Source: Anthopleura xanthogrammica
Taxonomy: Eukaryota > Cnidaria > Anthozoa > Actiniaria > Actiniidae
NCBI GenBank assembly: GCA_964019055.1
Contig: OZ025219.1
Coordinates: 8,994,388-9,058,387 of the forward strand
DNA length: 64,000 bases
Reading direction: 5' to 3'
Translations under genes and position numbers: made by a program
Shown here: piece by piece, positions 34,191 through 47,100 of the stretch
Layout: every line of letters starts with the position of its first letter
How positions within the stretch are numbered: position 1 is the first letter of the stretch
Notes under the pieces: generated by a model
Told to the model about the DNA's origin: nothing
The model's database searches: none
What the model saw: only the letters and a program-made list of their open reading frames with translations

Positions 34191-34870
34191 TTTGCAGGTT
34201 GTAGAGACTTCCCCCATGTTTAGCCAATTAGGACAAAGTAATTCTATTCTCCAATATTTTTATCCGTTGAATATTCGCAATAGAAATAAATACATTGGAC
34301 TTTCCTACAGTTCATATTGTTCAAGGATCTATCTACACACGTTATGTCATGGTGCAGTTTTTATGTCAGTGAAAAACTCACGGACATGTGGCATAACTGT
34401 GACCGTGACGGTACCGTGTCCGAGCATTTTGATTGGCTGAGTCGTAAACTTGCGCGCTTTCACGCGCAATGATTGGTCAATTTGCGGTCCATAACTTACG
34501 GTACAGACCTCGAACTCGGTTAATAAGAGCTATTTATTCCACTTACGTAGTGGTAGACTCTTTGTTAGTTGTCCTATTCTCGCTGTATAGACTGGTTTTC
34601 GCACGAGTGGGAAACATACGGTACTAACTTACAGCATGTACACGGTACGACATGCCGCAACATTGCAATGGCTTCCCATTGTTTTCCAGTAATTCATCCA
34701 ATCACAACGTGTAGTTACGGTTACGGTAAGATACGGTACTGCTGCCGTCCGACTACGAATTTGCTGTATCGTTTCCCGCTCATACGAAAACCTAGACTTG
34801 CTCCAAGTCGACCTCTAAGAGACTTGCAGAGTAAAGAGCGAAGCAAATGTCCAGTTTGGGCTGCCTGTGC

Positions 34871-34876
34871 TTTATT
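34871..34876 (-). terminator. Polyadenylation signal AATAAA for KCTD gene
   Basis: TTTATT on the plus strand, so AATAAA on the minus strand, lies about 150 nt past the KCTD stop codon. That is a normal distance for a short 3' UTR. It is assigned by position only. Confidence 0.4.
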
Positions 34877-35025
34877 CCGCGCGCGTTGAACTAGTACGGA
34901 TGGAGACGAAGGACTTTGAGAAAGTCATAACAAAAACCTCTCTATGTTTGTCATGTTTTACTGTACTATGTTGTAAATTAATATTGCAGTTTATCTTATT
35001 CCATTCCCAGTCATTCACCATCATT

Positions 35026-35838
35026 TTAGATATTCTTTTTCTCAAAAATCCAAGTTTGTTTCTCACTTTCATCGAACGCAAAATGCGTTCCCTTGATTTC
35101 GTAACCACATTTTAAGATATGCTGAACTAAGGCATCCACTTGAGTGGATTTTAACGGAAATTCCATCTGTGCGCCTTTGGTTACCTCGTCCCCTGTCGAG
35201 AACTCGAACCCTTCACCTGTATTAAGTTTTCCACCGATGCTTTCAATGTTAGGAATAATGTTAACAAGGTTACTGACCTCGCCAGCAAGAACCGCGCCCT
35301 TTTTACTGCAGCTTAAACGAACATTGAAATTCTGTTTCACATATTTCGTCTTCTCTTTCTTCAGCGCTTCGACTAACGGCTCAATCTCGTAGTATTCCGC
35401 TTCGCTTTCAAGTTCATCAAATTCTTTAAAGTCAAGAGGAAGTTTCAACTTCCTGGTTCGTAGAAAGCTCAAGATATGTCGAAACGTTGCCCCATCTCGA
35501 TCGATGAAGATATTTCCTCTAGGATCCTTTGCCAAGGGAATTATTCCATTACACATTTTTGCTAACCTAGACTCGGAGTACTGCGTCAAGGTGTAAGAAG
35601 TTGAGTGGTAGTTAAATCCTCCAACGTTTATGCTTACGACAGACGGAAACACAAAAATTGCTTGTTCTAAGATCCCATCTTGCTCGATGACTTGGCTGGT
35701 GCGGTAGACTCGAAGCTTAGGAGTATTATCATTGTCTTTTTTCTCTTCTACAGAATCTGCGAGAGTGTTTATTAAGTCCTTTACTGAGGAAAGATCTTTA
35801 GCAACATCACTAGAGTCTTCAGTCTTTTCTGTTGACAT
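35026..35838 (-). CDS. KCTD-family BTB/T1 domain protein
   Basis: This is an intronless reading frame of 270 codons plus stop. Residues about 65-155 are a T1-type BTB domain: VVSINVGGFNYHSTSYTLTQ at its start, then DPRGNIFIDRDGATFRHILS, then FLRTRKLKLPLDFKEFDELE and EAEYYEIEPLVEAL. The INVGG start, FIDRDG and LPxDF motifs are signatures of KCTD proteins, many of which are cullin-3 ubiquitin ligase adaptors; others bind G-protein beta-gamma. The C-terminal 110 residues are unfamiliar to me, so I do not assign a member. No membrane segments are visible, so it is not a potassium channel. The ATG has A at -3 (gaaaATGtc). It is convergent with the MYPT-like gene and head-to-head with ZFC3H1. Lack of introns might mean an old retrocopy, but the frame is intact. 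Confidence 0.9.
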   Translation of the reverse strand: MSTEKTEDSSDVAKDLSSVKDLINTLADSVEEKKDNDNTPKLRVYRTSQVIEQDGILEQAIFVFPSVVSINVGGFNYHSTSYTLTQYSESRLAKMCNGIIPLAKDPRGNIFIDRDGATFRHILSFLRTRKLKLPLDFKEFDELESEAEYYEIEPLVEALKKEKTKYVKQNFNVRLSCSKKGAVLAGEVSNLVNIIPNIESIGGKLNTGEGFEFSTGDEVTKGAQMEFPLKSTQVDALVQHILKCGYEIKGTHFAFDESEKQTWIFEKKNI

Positions 35839-37734
35839 TTTCGAGTGTTTTTTTGAGAAACAGTTGGTTGTGGCATTGGATGGTTAGAATCCCAATTCAC
35901 CTGTTGTGACGGCAAATGTCCACATGTGCGCGCGCTTATGATTGAGCCATGACACTTATGGCAACGCTGATTAGAAAAGGCCAAAGTTCATCAACATTTC
36001 ATAAAAAGAGCGTAGCCTGTGAAAAACCGTACTTTTTATCACAAATTGATAAATAATTTTCGTACAATATCATATTATTTCACAATAAGTCTTGGTGCGC
36101 GCACACACACCTCCAAGCTCTGAAAAGATATCTTAGTCTGGGTTTACACGGTACCGGGCGAATTTTCAACCTTACAAATATTTGACCAGTTTATACCATT
36201 TACACGGGACCAGGTCTAAAATTTGCACGGCTAGGTGCTCGAATTTTTGTCCGAATTTTTGTGTAAATGTAACGCCTAAACGTACAGCTTTGTTGACAGT
36301 CAAAAATTCGTTCGGAACCGCGTAAGGCCAGCCTTAGAATACCGGTTAGAATATCACAGTGAAGTGCTCCACCCCACACATGCATGTATTTCATCTTATT
36401 GGCTGTAGTTTCAAGTAGTTAGTTAAATGCACAGTCCCAAGAACAGGGTGATAAGTAAAGCTGATCTGTATCTATTCCGTAACCCCGTATATTATTTTAA
36501 AAATTACAGTAAGAATCATGCTCATAAAAAACCGCGCGCGCACTTTCATATATACCACACGCCGCGCAATGCAAAATGCTCCGAAAAATACTTAGGGGGT
36601 GGTAGAGCGCAATACCAATCGTACATCACGTCACATCTCCCTGACATTTCTGTCAATCATTTCTAGAAGAATTAGTAGGTTAAATTTGAGTCAACATCTA
36701 AATATAACTTTCTGTTCGTTAAGCTAGCACATGTAAACTTTACAGAGAGAAAATACTAAAAGATAAAGCATCAACAGAGCACCATATTGTTGTAAATGTG
36801 AAAAAATACTCCTTGATATGTAGTTTTTCCGACTTAGAAACATCAGATGTGTTTGCTTACTTTTTTCAGAATGTAAAGAATGAGATTAGATTGTTCTCTT
36901 ATCCATGCGGCCTTGACGTTTTGTAATTCAAATTAGTTTGCTTGGAGATCAACAGCTTCGGTTCTGCTTTGGAAATACAAATTTCATCGAATTTAACCCG
37001 GTTTCTTAGATAACGAATGCCGAACTATGATCTTACATTTTGTTTCTAGAAAGTTCAATTGAAGTCAAAGCAGTTTTCGTGCATCAGTCATTGAATCAGA
37101 AGATGTATATGTTTCTAATGTTTGTTAAGTCTTAAGGGCTTGATTGAAGTATTGAGTGTTAATATGCTTTAATTAAGCCCTTGTAACCGACACTGACTGT
37201 CTGCAGAGGGAGGAGGAGAGGAGAGCTAGAGAGGAGAGGGAAGGTTAGGAAGGTTCCGAGATACTAAAGGGAGTAACCCCAAGAAAGAGGTTATTGTCAA
37301 CCTTAATTTTAATACTCAAATTATAGCAAATTTTCACTCCTCAGTTACTCCAAGTAGGTGATTTGACTGTTCCATATGGCACATTGCTTCCATGACTTGT
37401 AGTATACACGGAATACTTGAATGAGTATAAAATCAATGGAAATTTCTTCAATTTCTACTCCTTTTCTCCCCTCTCTTTATCTTTTGTATTTCCATTCTCC
37501 TCACAAATTAAAATCCTAAAATACGAATGCAACCCAAGAGACTGAATATTTGCTTTGGGATTTTATATCGGTATGATAAGAATATTGTTTGTAAAAAAAA
37601 ACATCAAACATTTGCGCGCAACTAAAAAAACTGGGATGGATACCGAAGAACTGACTCGGCTGGCTGTGGTTTTCATGTTGCAAAGGCCTGGTAACTCAAC
37701 GCGCAAGGGTTGTTGGGTAATAGGAAGAGTCAAG
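35839..37734. other. Head-to-head spacer of KCTD and ZFC3H1
   Basis: A 1.9-kb shared upstream region. CpG-richer patches lie next to KCTD (35930-35945) and at 36525-36620 (aaccgcgcgcgcac). 36130-36330 contains a diverged inverted motif (gtttacacggtaccgggcg; tttacacgggaccagg). Purine-rich gaggagaggagagctagaga lies at 37208-37246. No exon seen. Confidence 0.5.
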
Positions 37735-37788
37735 ATGGCCGAAACCACGAAAAGACAGGACGACTCGAAAGAAATACTGAAAAAATAG
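37735..37788 (+). promoter_or_regulatory. Upstream ORF and YY1-like site in ZFC3H1 leader
   Basis: ATG in the context caagATGGcc opens a 17-codon frame (MAETTKRQDDSKEILKK) that ends with TAG at 37786-37788, six bases before the ZFC3H1 ATG. If the transcript starts upstream of it, the reading frame could limit ZFC3H1 translation. aagATGGcc is also close to the YY1 consensus seen just inside many animal housekeeping transcription starts, so it may instead mark the promoter. Confidence 0.45.
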
Positions 37789-37794
37789 CTTAAA

Positions 37795-38197
37795 ATGGAT
37801 ACTACTCAAAAAGAAGCAGAACTGGAGGAAGGAGAAATTAGTGATCTTGAAGATGGGGAGATTGAAGATGACGAAACTCCTGGAAATCTCGCGAAAACTC
37901 CTTTAATAAGCGAGCCTCCTCAAAAAGTTTTGCAAGGATGTGATTTTCCTCATTTTGATAACACGAACACTGGAAGCTTTCGAGGTGGAAAAATTAATTA
38001 TTTTAATCAACAAAGACCGGTACCTCCTTGGAGAAGAGATGCTGGGCTTCCTCCTAGGTTTGTTGAGGAGGAAATTCGCTTTAGGGAACAAGAAAGCCCT
38101 CGAATGAGAACCAGACCTTCTTTTCTCTCTCATAGTTTGGGTAATGTGAACAGTCCAAGGCAAGTTAATGTGCCATGGAAAAAGAATGTGCCCAGAA
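37795..38197 (+). CDS. ZFC3H1: ZFC3H1 exon 1: acidic N-terminus
   Basis: The start ATG has context taaaATGG. The exon opens with the acidic [19 protein letters not shown], the counterpart of the EEGELEDGEISDD start of vertebrate ZFC3H1, and continues into an Arg/Pro-rich segment. The frame runs to a stop at 38224, so it must splice before that. Two donors leave the needed single base: 38140|gtaatg and 38197|gtatcc. Both keep the frame with exon 2 at 38966; cDNA would decide. Confidence 0.85.
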
Positions 38198-41100
38198 GTA
38201 TCCTTAATAACTTTACGATCGACTAATAATGCTAGAAGAATGTTGTTTTTTTTTCATTTATAGGCAAAAGTGAGATGCTTTTTCTCCATTAATAAGTTAA
38301 AGTAATTAGTTTAAATTTGATTTATAGTTTATAGGGAGTGGAATATACCATAAGAAGATATTCATTCCTTCTCTCCTAAGGTAGAATGGAATTTCCAATT
38401 TCTCAGTTTAGACATTGAATTTCACATGTGCCGAGTCAAATGCAAATGAACTCAAACAATAGGTTTTGCTCATTTACAGTACATTACATTCGGCACATGT
38501 GAAATTTGACGTCTAAACTGGGCTATAGTAGAGTAATGTGTGATGTGCTGTTATGGTGCCGTCACTCACCACTGTGTAGTTCATTCCATTCTTGACTGAA
38601 CCACTTATGTGAGTTGAGTTATTTTGATTTGTTATTCTCTCTCCCCTACCATGAGGGTTTTTCTCCAGGTTCTCTGGTTTTCCTCCCTCCGTTAAAATCA
38701 ACATGTGAGTTGAGTGTTGTGTGTTGTAAATAATATTATTATAGTGAATATAGTGGTAGTGTGTGTGGAGTGAACTTCACAGAAGATCCCCTTGCAGAGA
38801 GTGATGGTTGTAAATTTATGTGTTTACAGTACACATACTTTTGGGTATGTCATGTAGTTTAAGAATATATCTACAGTTTACCTTCTCCATGAAGTGGGAT
38901 TTCCTAGACTAGAAGGACTAGCTTACTTTGAGTACTTTTAGTATTGTCCTTAACCTGATTCCCAGTATCTCCAAACTTACCAAGTCAACTAACTCCTCCC
39001 ATACATGGGAGGAAAAAACCCTTCACTCAACCACAAAGACTGAGTTCACCCTCACCGGATACAGACAATACCAATGATTATGACTTACTACTCAAACGAC
39101 ATAAAGAAATACAATTACAACTGGATCTATTAGAGAAGGAAGGGTCGGCAGCGATGCTTGATAATGAAGATTTCATTGACGATAGTTTTGTGGATATTCC
39201 CGTAGATACAGATATAAACAATATAAATAAAGGTGATAAAATGGGTGAAAATATAGGTCAAGGTGATTCTGGTGAAATGACTTCAAAAACACATGATGAT
39301 GATGAAGATGAGGAGCAAAATTTGCCAAAAAGTTTTGAACCATTTAAGATTAAACCATTACACCCACCTGTTCCGACACTAAAGGAACTTAGTAACAGAA
39401 AACAAGAAAAAGAACTAGGTGAAACATTAGATGGTCTAGGATCAATTCACATTGGCAATGAAACTAGAAATGTTGATGCTAATCAAGAAAGCCAGATTAT
39501 CTCACCAATAAGCAACACCATAGAGACTTCTCAAACTAGTGTTCAAGTTACGGCCAAGAAAATGAAACGGCGAAGACGGCGCAAGAGACAAAAAGATATG
39601 CGGAAGGTTAACATTGTTAATAAAGGAAATAATGTCAATAACAGTAGGAAGGATTTTATTGTGGATGTGACGAGGACGATAGAAGAAAATACTGTAGATT
39701 GTCGGCTGATGCAGCTGGCGGCGTCATCGACAATGAATACCGCAGAAATGGAGAAAAAAATGAGGTATGTACAACATATATACAAATACCCAGATTTTAT
39801 CCCCAATAATAGACCCCTTGAGCATGACGTCAGAGCAGCTCAATTTGGAGGACAAAACAAAAGAATTTCAATCTCCTGACAATTGGAACCTATTGTTTTG
39901 CTCTCCAAATTGAGCTGCATTCTGACGTGCTGCAAGGGGTCTTTAGCCAACTTTTGATATTCTGGTTGAGTGATCATGCACAAAGCAATTCACGATAAGG
40001 CTCCAGGGAAATGAAAGAATATATAACAATTACTTCATTATTTCCCTGGAGCCTCCTCTTGAATTGCTTTGTCAGATCACTCGACCAGAATATCAAAAGT
40101 GGGCTATTTCTTACATGAACTAAGCAAGGACACCTGTTCAAACTATGAAGATCTGGTTCATACTTGTGCTGTAGTAAAACACTATTAGTAACACCAGTAA
40201 CACTATTCACATATCTGAATCACAGGACCAGCGCAGAACAACAGAAGAAAAGAAGAGAGAGATTAAAACAGTGGCAGCAGTCCCATAATCAGGACCCCAA
40301 GTCTGATCCAAGGCTGGGTAAAGGGCGTGGAAGTATCTTGGAGAAGTATACATCACCAGGGGCTAGACCTATGTCAGATGGTAAGGACTTTGAGAAGGAT
40401 GACTATCTGGAGGCTCCTATGGATGTCGAGAGTGATACACCAGGTTAGATTGCAGTATTTTTGTTAAGTTATTTGCTATACCTATGAAGGTGCTGAAATA
40501 TAAGCAACAAAAACTGTGCAACATTGTTGCATTGCAAGTTGCAGTACAAATTTTGTTGGTATAACCATCCCTCAAGCAACAAATTTTAGTTGTTGCAGAG
40601 AGTAGAAAACACTTCTACCTTCTACAACAGTCATGCAACAAAATTTTGTTGTTGAACGGGGTGTTAGTATGAGCAACGTTCACTCTGCAACTTGCGGTGC
40701 AACCATGTTGCTTGACAAGTTGAATGATTTTGTTGCTCGTATTTCTGAGGCTTAAGTATGATATACACAAAGAAAAAATGCAAATGCGGCCAGATACTGC
40801 TTAGATGTTTCAATTTTAATGTTTAAGTGTCTAAATGTTCATATCTTGCTGTTACATTACAGATGGTCCAGTTTTGCCACTAATTGAAGAAACAGGAGAT
40901 GACACTCCACCACCACCTCCCCCTCCACCTGCTAGAGATCAAGGTACAGTGTATAGCCCACTTACGAGATATGCTTTGCTTGTTCATACACAAAGGTTAC
41001 AGTGAACCCTAAAAGTACAAGGCTCCCTGCTAAATAAACTTATTTTTTTATCCTGTCAAGAATCACTGAGCATTTAGCACGGAGCCTCATATTGAAACCT

Positions 41101-44100
41101 TTGTGTGTGACAAGCGAGGTATATCTTGGAATTGGGCTATTGAAACAAAATTGATAACTCCCCTCCCCCTTTACATTTCTTTTCACTTTTTTTCACTTTA
41201 TGTTTTATGCACCTGTTATCTTTTTTATCTTATTTTTTTTTTCATTTCTAGAATTGATGGCTTTAATGCAGCAACAACAAAATTTAATGGTATAGAAAGA
41301 AATTCCTTCATGAATTCTTTTATTTCTTCATTTATTTGTTGATCTATTTACTCATTTATTTCTCATTTATTTCAAAGGCTTTTAATACTTATTCAGTTCA
41401 AAATATGCTACACCAGGTATGTATCAGCATAACTTGTACTGTACCTTGTATCTCGGTTATATTATGTAATAGTTCTATATGTTTTGTATTAAGTCATACG
41501 ACCAAGTCATACAGTGGAGTTCTGTTATATCAAACCACAGAATCTCAAACATCCTTTTATATCATCATATCAAACTTGGGGCCAAGTCCTATAGACTTGC
41601 GTCAATACAATTTTACCCTGGTTATCCTGAACCCCTGTTTTAACAAACCTTTTCCCTGGTCCCCAGGAGGTTATAGATAATGGGACTCCACTGTACAGTG
41701 TATTTGATGGACAGTGCAATAATTATTTGTATAAGCCAGTTCAAAGTTAAAGAGTTGTGTTTAATACGCATGCGATTTTATCCCGAATTTCTCTTTTCTT
41801 TTGGTAAAATTTGGGATAAGATTGCATGTGCACTCACTGAAAACGATTCTTAAACTTTGAACTGACTTAATCCTTTATGTACTATGTAATTGAATCGTGT
41901 CTTTTATAGGCTCACGTTTCACCCAACATCCATGGCTTCTATCCTCCAGGACAGATTGTAAGTACATAATAATACATACAGAAAATTCAGGTTCAGTGTT
42001 TAACGGCGATATTTGTCGCAATATTGAATCGGCTGTAACTGACATCATGTTTGTAAGGGATATTACTACAACATAGGTCAACTATAGCAGACCCAAAATA
42101 AAGTGGAGGGAGGACACCTGCAGAGTTCAGAGAAAAACCCTCAATCCACAAGATAGAACCAGTAATCAACTCTTCTCACATATAATAGCAGACACAACAC
42201 ATTAGCAGCATACTCTGTGCTCATTGTCTACTCAAGTGTTATCAGTAAACAAAGCTACAATACTCAAGGGAATGTTCTTCTCATGTGCAACCGTTAAACA
42301 AAGAAATGATACTCAAGGGAATTACACATGGACCTGGAAAGCAAAAACATTACACCCAAGCTAAAGACAGGGGCAGTGGAAGCAGGGGGGCTGGGGGGGC
42401 ACTGGCCTCCACTTATTTTTTTTTGGCGGTTTGGATAAATCATAAAGTAAATATATTTCATAAATATTTTTAAAGGCATTTGTATTTTGTATTTTGTAAA
42501 AAAAAAATAATTGTAGTGCCCCCCCCCAATGATTTTCAGCTTCCGCCACCACTGAAAGAGGTCTGTTATGTTGATTAAATGGTTTGTGCATTGTTGTTTC
42601 AGATCTATAGTGATTGGCCTGGTAGCTATACTTCATCATCTATGAATAGAGAGACTTTTGCTAAGGGCATACCAGCTTCTTTAGGTATACATGTGTGTGT
42701 GTAAGAGTTTTGACTGACCGGACAGTGTTAGTTACCAACAAATGCCAACACCTTACTAATCACTTACTGATACCTTACTGATATCTTACCAACCACTTAC
42801 TGACACCTTACCAACCACTTACTGACACCTTACCAACCACTTACAGTACCAATAACCTACTGAGACCTTGCCTTACGGTGCAGCAGGATCATAGGGTTTT
42901 TTTCTTTAATTTAGTGTTCTCAATTCTTTTCACCAGGACAAGAGGAAGATCTTTCACCTCCACAACAAAAACACAATAAAGAAGGCCAAACAACACCAGC
43001 AGAAACTGAAGAAGAAGATGATGATGAAGCTGCATTACTCAGAGAGATACTTTTGAAATCTGTTGCTAAGAAGAGGGCAGCTAAGAATACTGACTTGAAG
43101 GTGATTATTGAAAAGATACAAAATCTGCATGTGTGTATGTGCAGTTATAAAGCATGTGAGGATTGACAAGACACAAGAGAATTGTTAGGCGAAGAATGCT
43201 TGGTAACTCTTTTCAAGTGTTCTGCCATTCCCCAAGTGGGAATCAAGGGTGGCGTAGTGGTAGTACACTTGCCTTTCATCTCTGCCACTGTGGTCTTGTT
43301 CAATTCCTGGACTCTCTATCACATGTTGAGTTTGTTAGATCTCTCCCTTGATTAGAGGGTTTTTCTCCAGTTTCCCCCCTCTGCAAAACCTAGTACACGA
43401 AATTCCAATTTGATCTGTGAGTGATGCCCTGACTTTTAATTTTGATATCTTATTTTTAATTAATAATATTAATAAATAACTTATTTATAGGAAATGAAAT
43501 CCCAGTCAGCACCAGTTAGTCCAAAGACAGCAACATCCATCTCAGAGTCTCCAAAACCAACTCTTTCTGATCGAAAAATTATCAACACAAGCCATGCAAA
43601 CCAGAAACCTGTACAGCAACCAAATACTATTAAAAAGGTATGGATGTTTTAGCCTTTGAAAGTAGACCTTTTTGGCTTGGGTGTAATGTTTTCCCATTTC
43701 AGAACACCTGTCATTCCCTAGAGTATCATTCCATCCCCCTCAACATGACCCTGTGCCATCTGTTATTCCATCTCTCACCATAATTTCCACTGTTTTCCTA
43801 TGTTCTCCTGTAGGTACCTATCCAGCCCCCTCAACATGACCCTGTAGCCATCTGTTATTCCATCTCTCACCATATTTTCCACTGTTTTCCTATGTTCTCC
43901 TGTAGGTACCTATCCAGCCCCCTCAACATGACCCTGTAGTCATTCGACTAGGGGAAGACTCTGATTCCTCTGACGAAGATGTTTACCAACAACAGAGCAG
44001 TGCACGGCAAAGAGGAGGGTTCTTTGGTAGTTTGGATATGATGCTCAAACAAGCTAGAAATTCAGTAGAGGTATGGAATGCTATGATATTATATTGTTTT

Positions 44101-47100
44101 ACCTTTACTCACTATCTGGCCTCTGATTGACTGAGAGCATTCAGCCAGTCTTCTATAGACAGGGCTTGGAATAACGGCCGGTCATACGCTGGTCATGATG
44201 ACTGACCAAATTAGTTTAAACTTGGGAACACCTTGTTCCTGGGTCAATGTTACTGGTCAAAATGACCTGCAAGGCAAAGATTTCACTGGACAAGTTCGAA
44301 TTTTGGCCAGCCATTTTCTGATGACTGGCCATTATTTCAAGCACTGTATAGGTGGAGAGTGTTATGTTTATAGTTGTCAACTATCTTTAACAATATGTTT
44401 TTTCACTTTGCTTCATTGCATTGTCCAGTAGATTTCTGGTTGACAATCTAAATAACCATCAACCAAAACAAATTACGTCCAGGAAAAAAAAAAGGTTTTT
44501 CCCCACAGAGGGAGGGGTAAAAGAGGCTGCACATAGCCTTTTGACTGGAGTTTTACTTAGGTTTGAACCTTGATCTGTGATGACCATTACAATAAGAAGG
44601 CTAATTTTGAAGGTTGTGTCTGTTCCATAGAATTCAAAACCAAAACCAGAATCTAAAAGTGAAAGCACAGGGATGACGGCAGGACCCAAGACACCTGACG
44701 CCCTGGCTCACTTGCCTGAAGAAAGAAGAGCTGAATACAAACGTCTGAAGGAACAGTTAGCGCAGCATGAAGGAAGAAAGACTAGACAACCATTGTCAGA
44801 TATCAGCCAGGATAAAGGTCAGCTGGGAATTGAATGGAAAGTGAATGGAAATTTGATGATATTCTTTGGGAATTGGATGGGATTTTATAATTATTGAACA
44901 TTTTATGAGAGATTGGAGGAACATTTTTGAGAATTGAATGGGATTTTCTGTGAATTTAACTGAATATTTATGGGAATTGAATGAAATTTTATGGGAACAG
45001 GATGAGATTTGATAGGAATTTGATCAGCTTTAATAGCAATTAAATGAGATATAAATGACATTTAAGGGGAATTAAAGGGGATTTTAAGGTAGATTAATGA
45101 GATTGTATATAAATTGAATGGGTGAAAAGTAAATGGAATTCCATGGAAGTGGAAATTGAATGAAACTTCAGCACAGACTGTCACCAGGTTTCTCAAATTA
45201 TCACCCTGATTTTTAATGTTTCAGAATCCAAATCAGAAAGTGAATCTGTAGAAGAAAAAATGGATTCTGCTGAGGAAAGCAGAGAACTGTTAGAATTGAA
45301 AGAAAAAGTGAAGACAAATGAAGAAAAACTGGCCAAGCACAGGTACTGCAAAATTCATTTTCATTTGGACACATTTTGCACTCAAAATTCCTACAATTGG
45401 GTTCAATTCTTGAAGTGAGCATCACTTGTGAGTAGAGTTTGTCAGGTCTCTCCCTTGATTCAAGAGGTGTAATTTAATAACAGTAATGATAATGATAATG
45501 AAATAATAAACTTTTTTTCATGAGTGTACATTACAGCACAACGTGCAAAAGTATGACCACATTTAATATGTACTTTTATGAACAAGTTTTTGTACATTAA
45601 ACCTCCATCCTTCTGACAGTATTTCGAGACGTAAACATGCTTGAATTGTTAACATTTTAAAATTATTTTTTAATTAGGAAATCCTTGAGTGAAGATCAAG
45701 AAATGCTTGGAAAGATGACATCAATGCTCAGTGAGAAGACAATTCTTCTTGAAGTTCAGGAAACCAGGGTTTCTAAATTGAAGAAACAGTTAGAAACAGC
45801 ACAGAAAGCTATGTTAAGTAACAGACTTGTTATCAAGAAACTCCATGAGAAGGTGCTTTACTTGGTTATTATGTTTTTTTATCCTCATTTCCACTAATTC
45901 TGATTTGTACATTAGGTATTTTGTATTCATTCATCCATGAAAGGAATTGGCAATAGTTTTTCATTCATCTATCCACCCACTTGGCTTTTAACCTAATCAA
46001 TCCATTGGTGATCTGCCACCCTTTAACAAGCTGTATTCACCATCAATCCATCTATTCATCTATCTTTTCATCCATTCATCCCATCTAATCCATCCATCCA
46101 TCCATCCATCCATCCATCCATCCATCCATCCATCCATCCATCCATCCATCCATCCATCCATCCATCCATCCATCCATCCATCCATCCATCCATCCATCCA
46201 TCCATCCATCCATCCATCCATCCATCCATCCATCCATCCATCCATCCATCCATCCATCCATCCATCCATCCATCCATCCATCCATCCATCCATCCATCCA
46301 TCCATCCATCCATCCATCCATCCATCCATCCATCCATCCATCCATCCATCCATCCATCCATCCATCCATCCATCCATCCATCCATCCATCCATCCATTCA
46401 TTCATTCCTCCATTTGTTTCTCTTTTTCCCTTTCCATGTTTTCAATATATGCTCATCAGTCTTTTCATTCACTTGCCATCTAACAGGCCATCAAAGTAAA
46501 GGATAGAGTTGCCAAAAAAATGACTGTCACCCGTAACATAGAAGAGGATCTATTACGAGTAAAGAGTATGGTATCTGCCGTCAGAAGAGACCCCAGTTTT
46601 TATACTGGTAGTGACAGTAATGAGAATAAAGACACTGTACGCACTGCACCGGAGACAAGGGCAGGAGGCAGCAGAACAGAGGGTTCATTAAAGAGATCAT
46701 TAGATGATTCCAGTACTATGGTAAGGCTAAATACAAACACTGAACTTCACATGAGCCGAACCTAATTGCCTTATTATCCATTGTTTTCAATGTGTACGGC
46801 TCATTTGAAGTTCATTGTTTGACCTGACCCTTAGTGTATTCAAGTCTTGAATAACTGGTATCTGTTGTCCTAGGTTAGCCTTGATAATGCCTAGAATATT
46901 TGTATTGTTGAAGTTGTGTATTTTTTACTTTACCGTTGGTACAGTATTTGTGAATATTTGGACACTGAAATGAGGCTAACCATGAGTTGTAAATTTGAAA
47001 AGGGTCTACCTTTATTAGCATATAATAATGACAATTTTTTGGTCAATGAACAGCTCACCTCATGTAGAATCAATACAGACAATATTTCAGAGGTGGCAAA

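Larger units (their letters stand above)
28985..35025. other. Spacer between MYPT-like gene and KCTD gene
   Basis: No credible exons. It holds foldbacks at 29407-29563, 31503-31738, 31934-32106 and 32290-32480, a SINE tail array at 30347-30760, and a SINE-head array with nested MITE at 33399-34190. GC-richer sequence at 34380-34860 includes cacggtacgac / ttacggtaagatacggtac motifs of unknown meaning. Confidence 0.6.

Noticed and set aside
34569..34889. Plus-strand frame of 106 codons in a GC-richer patch
   Set aside because: No family resemblance, no splice context, and the region repeats taccgt/acggta motifs of a degenerate foldback.
46060..46405. Minus-strand frames of repeated Trp-Met-Asp-Gly
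   Set aside because: All three frames give the same repeat because the CATC unit has a 12-bp codon period. Pure microsatellite in an intron.
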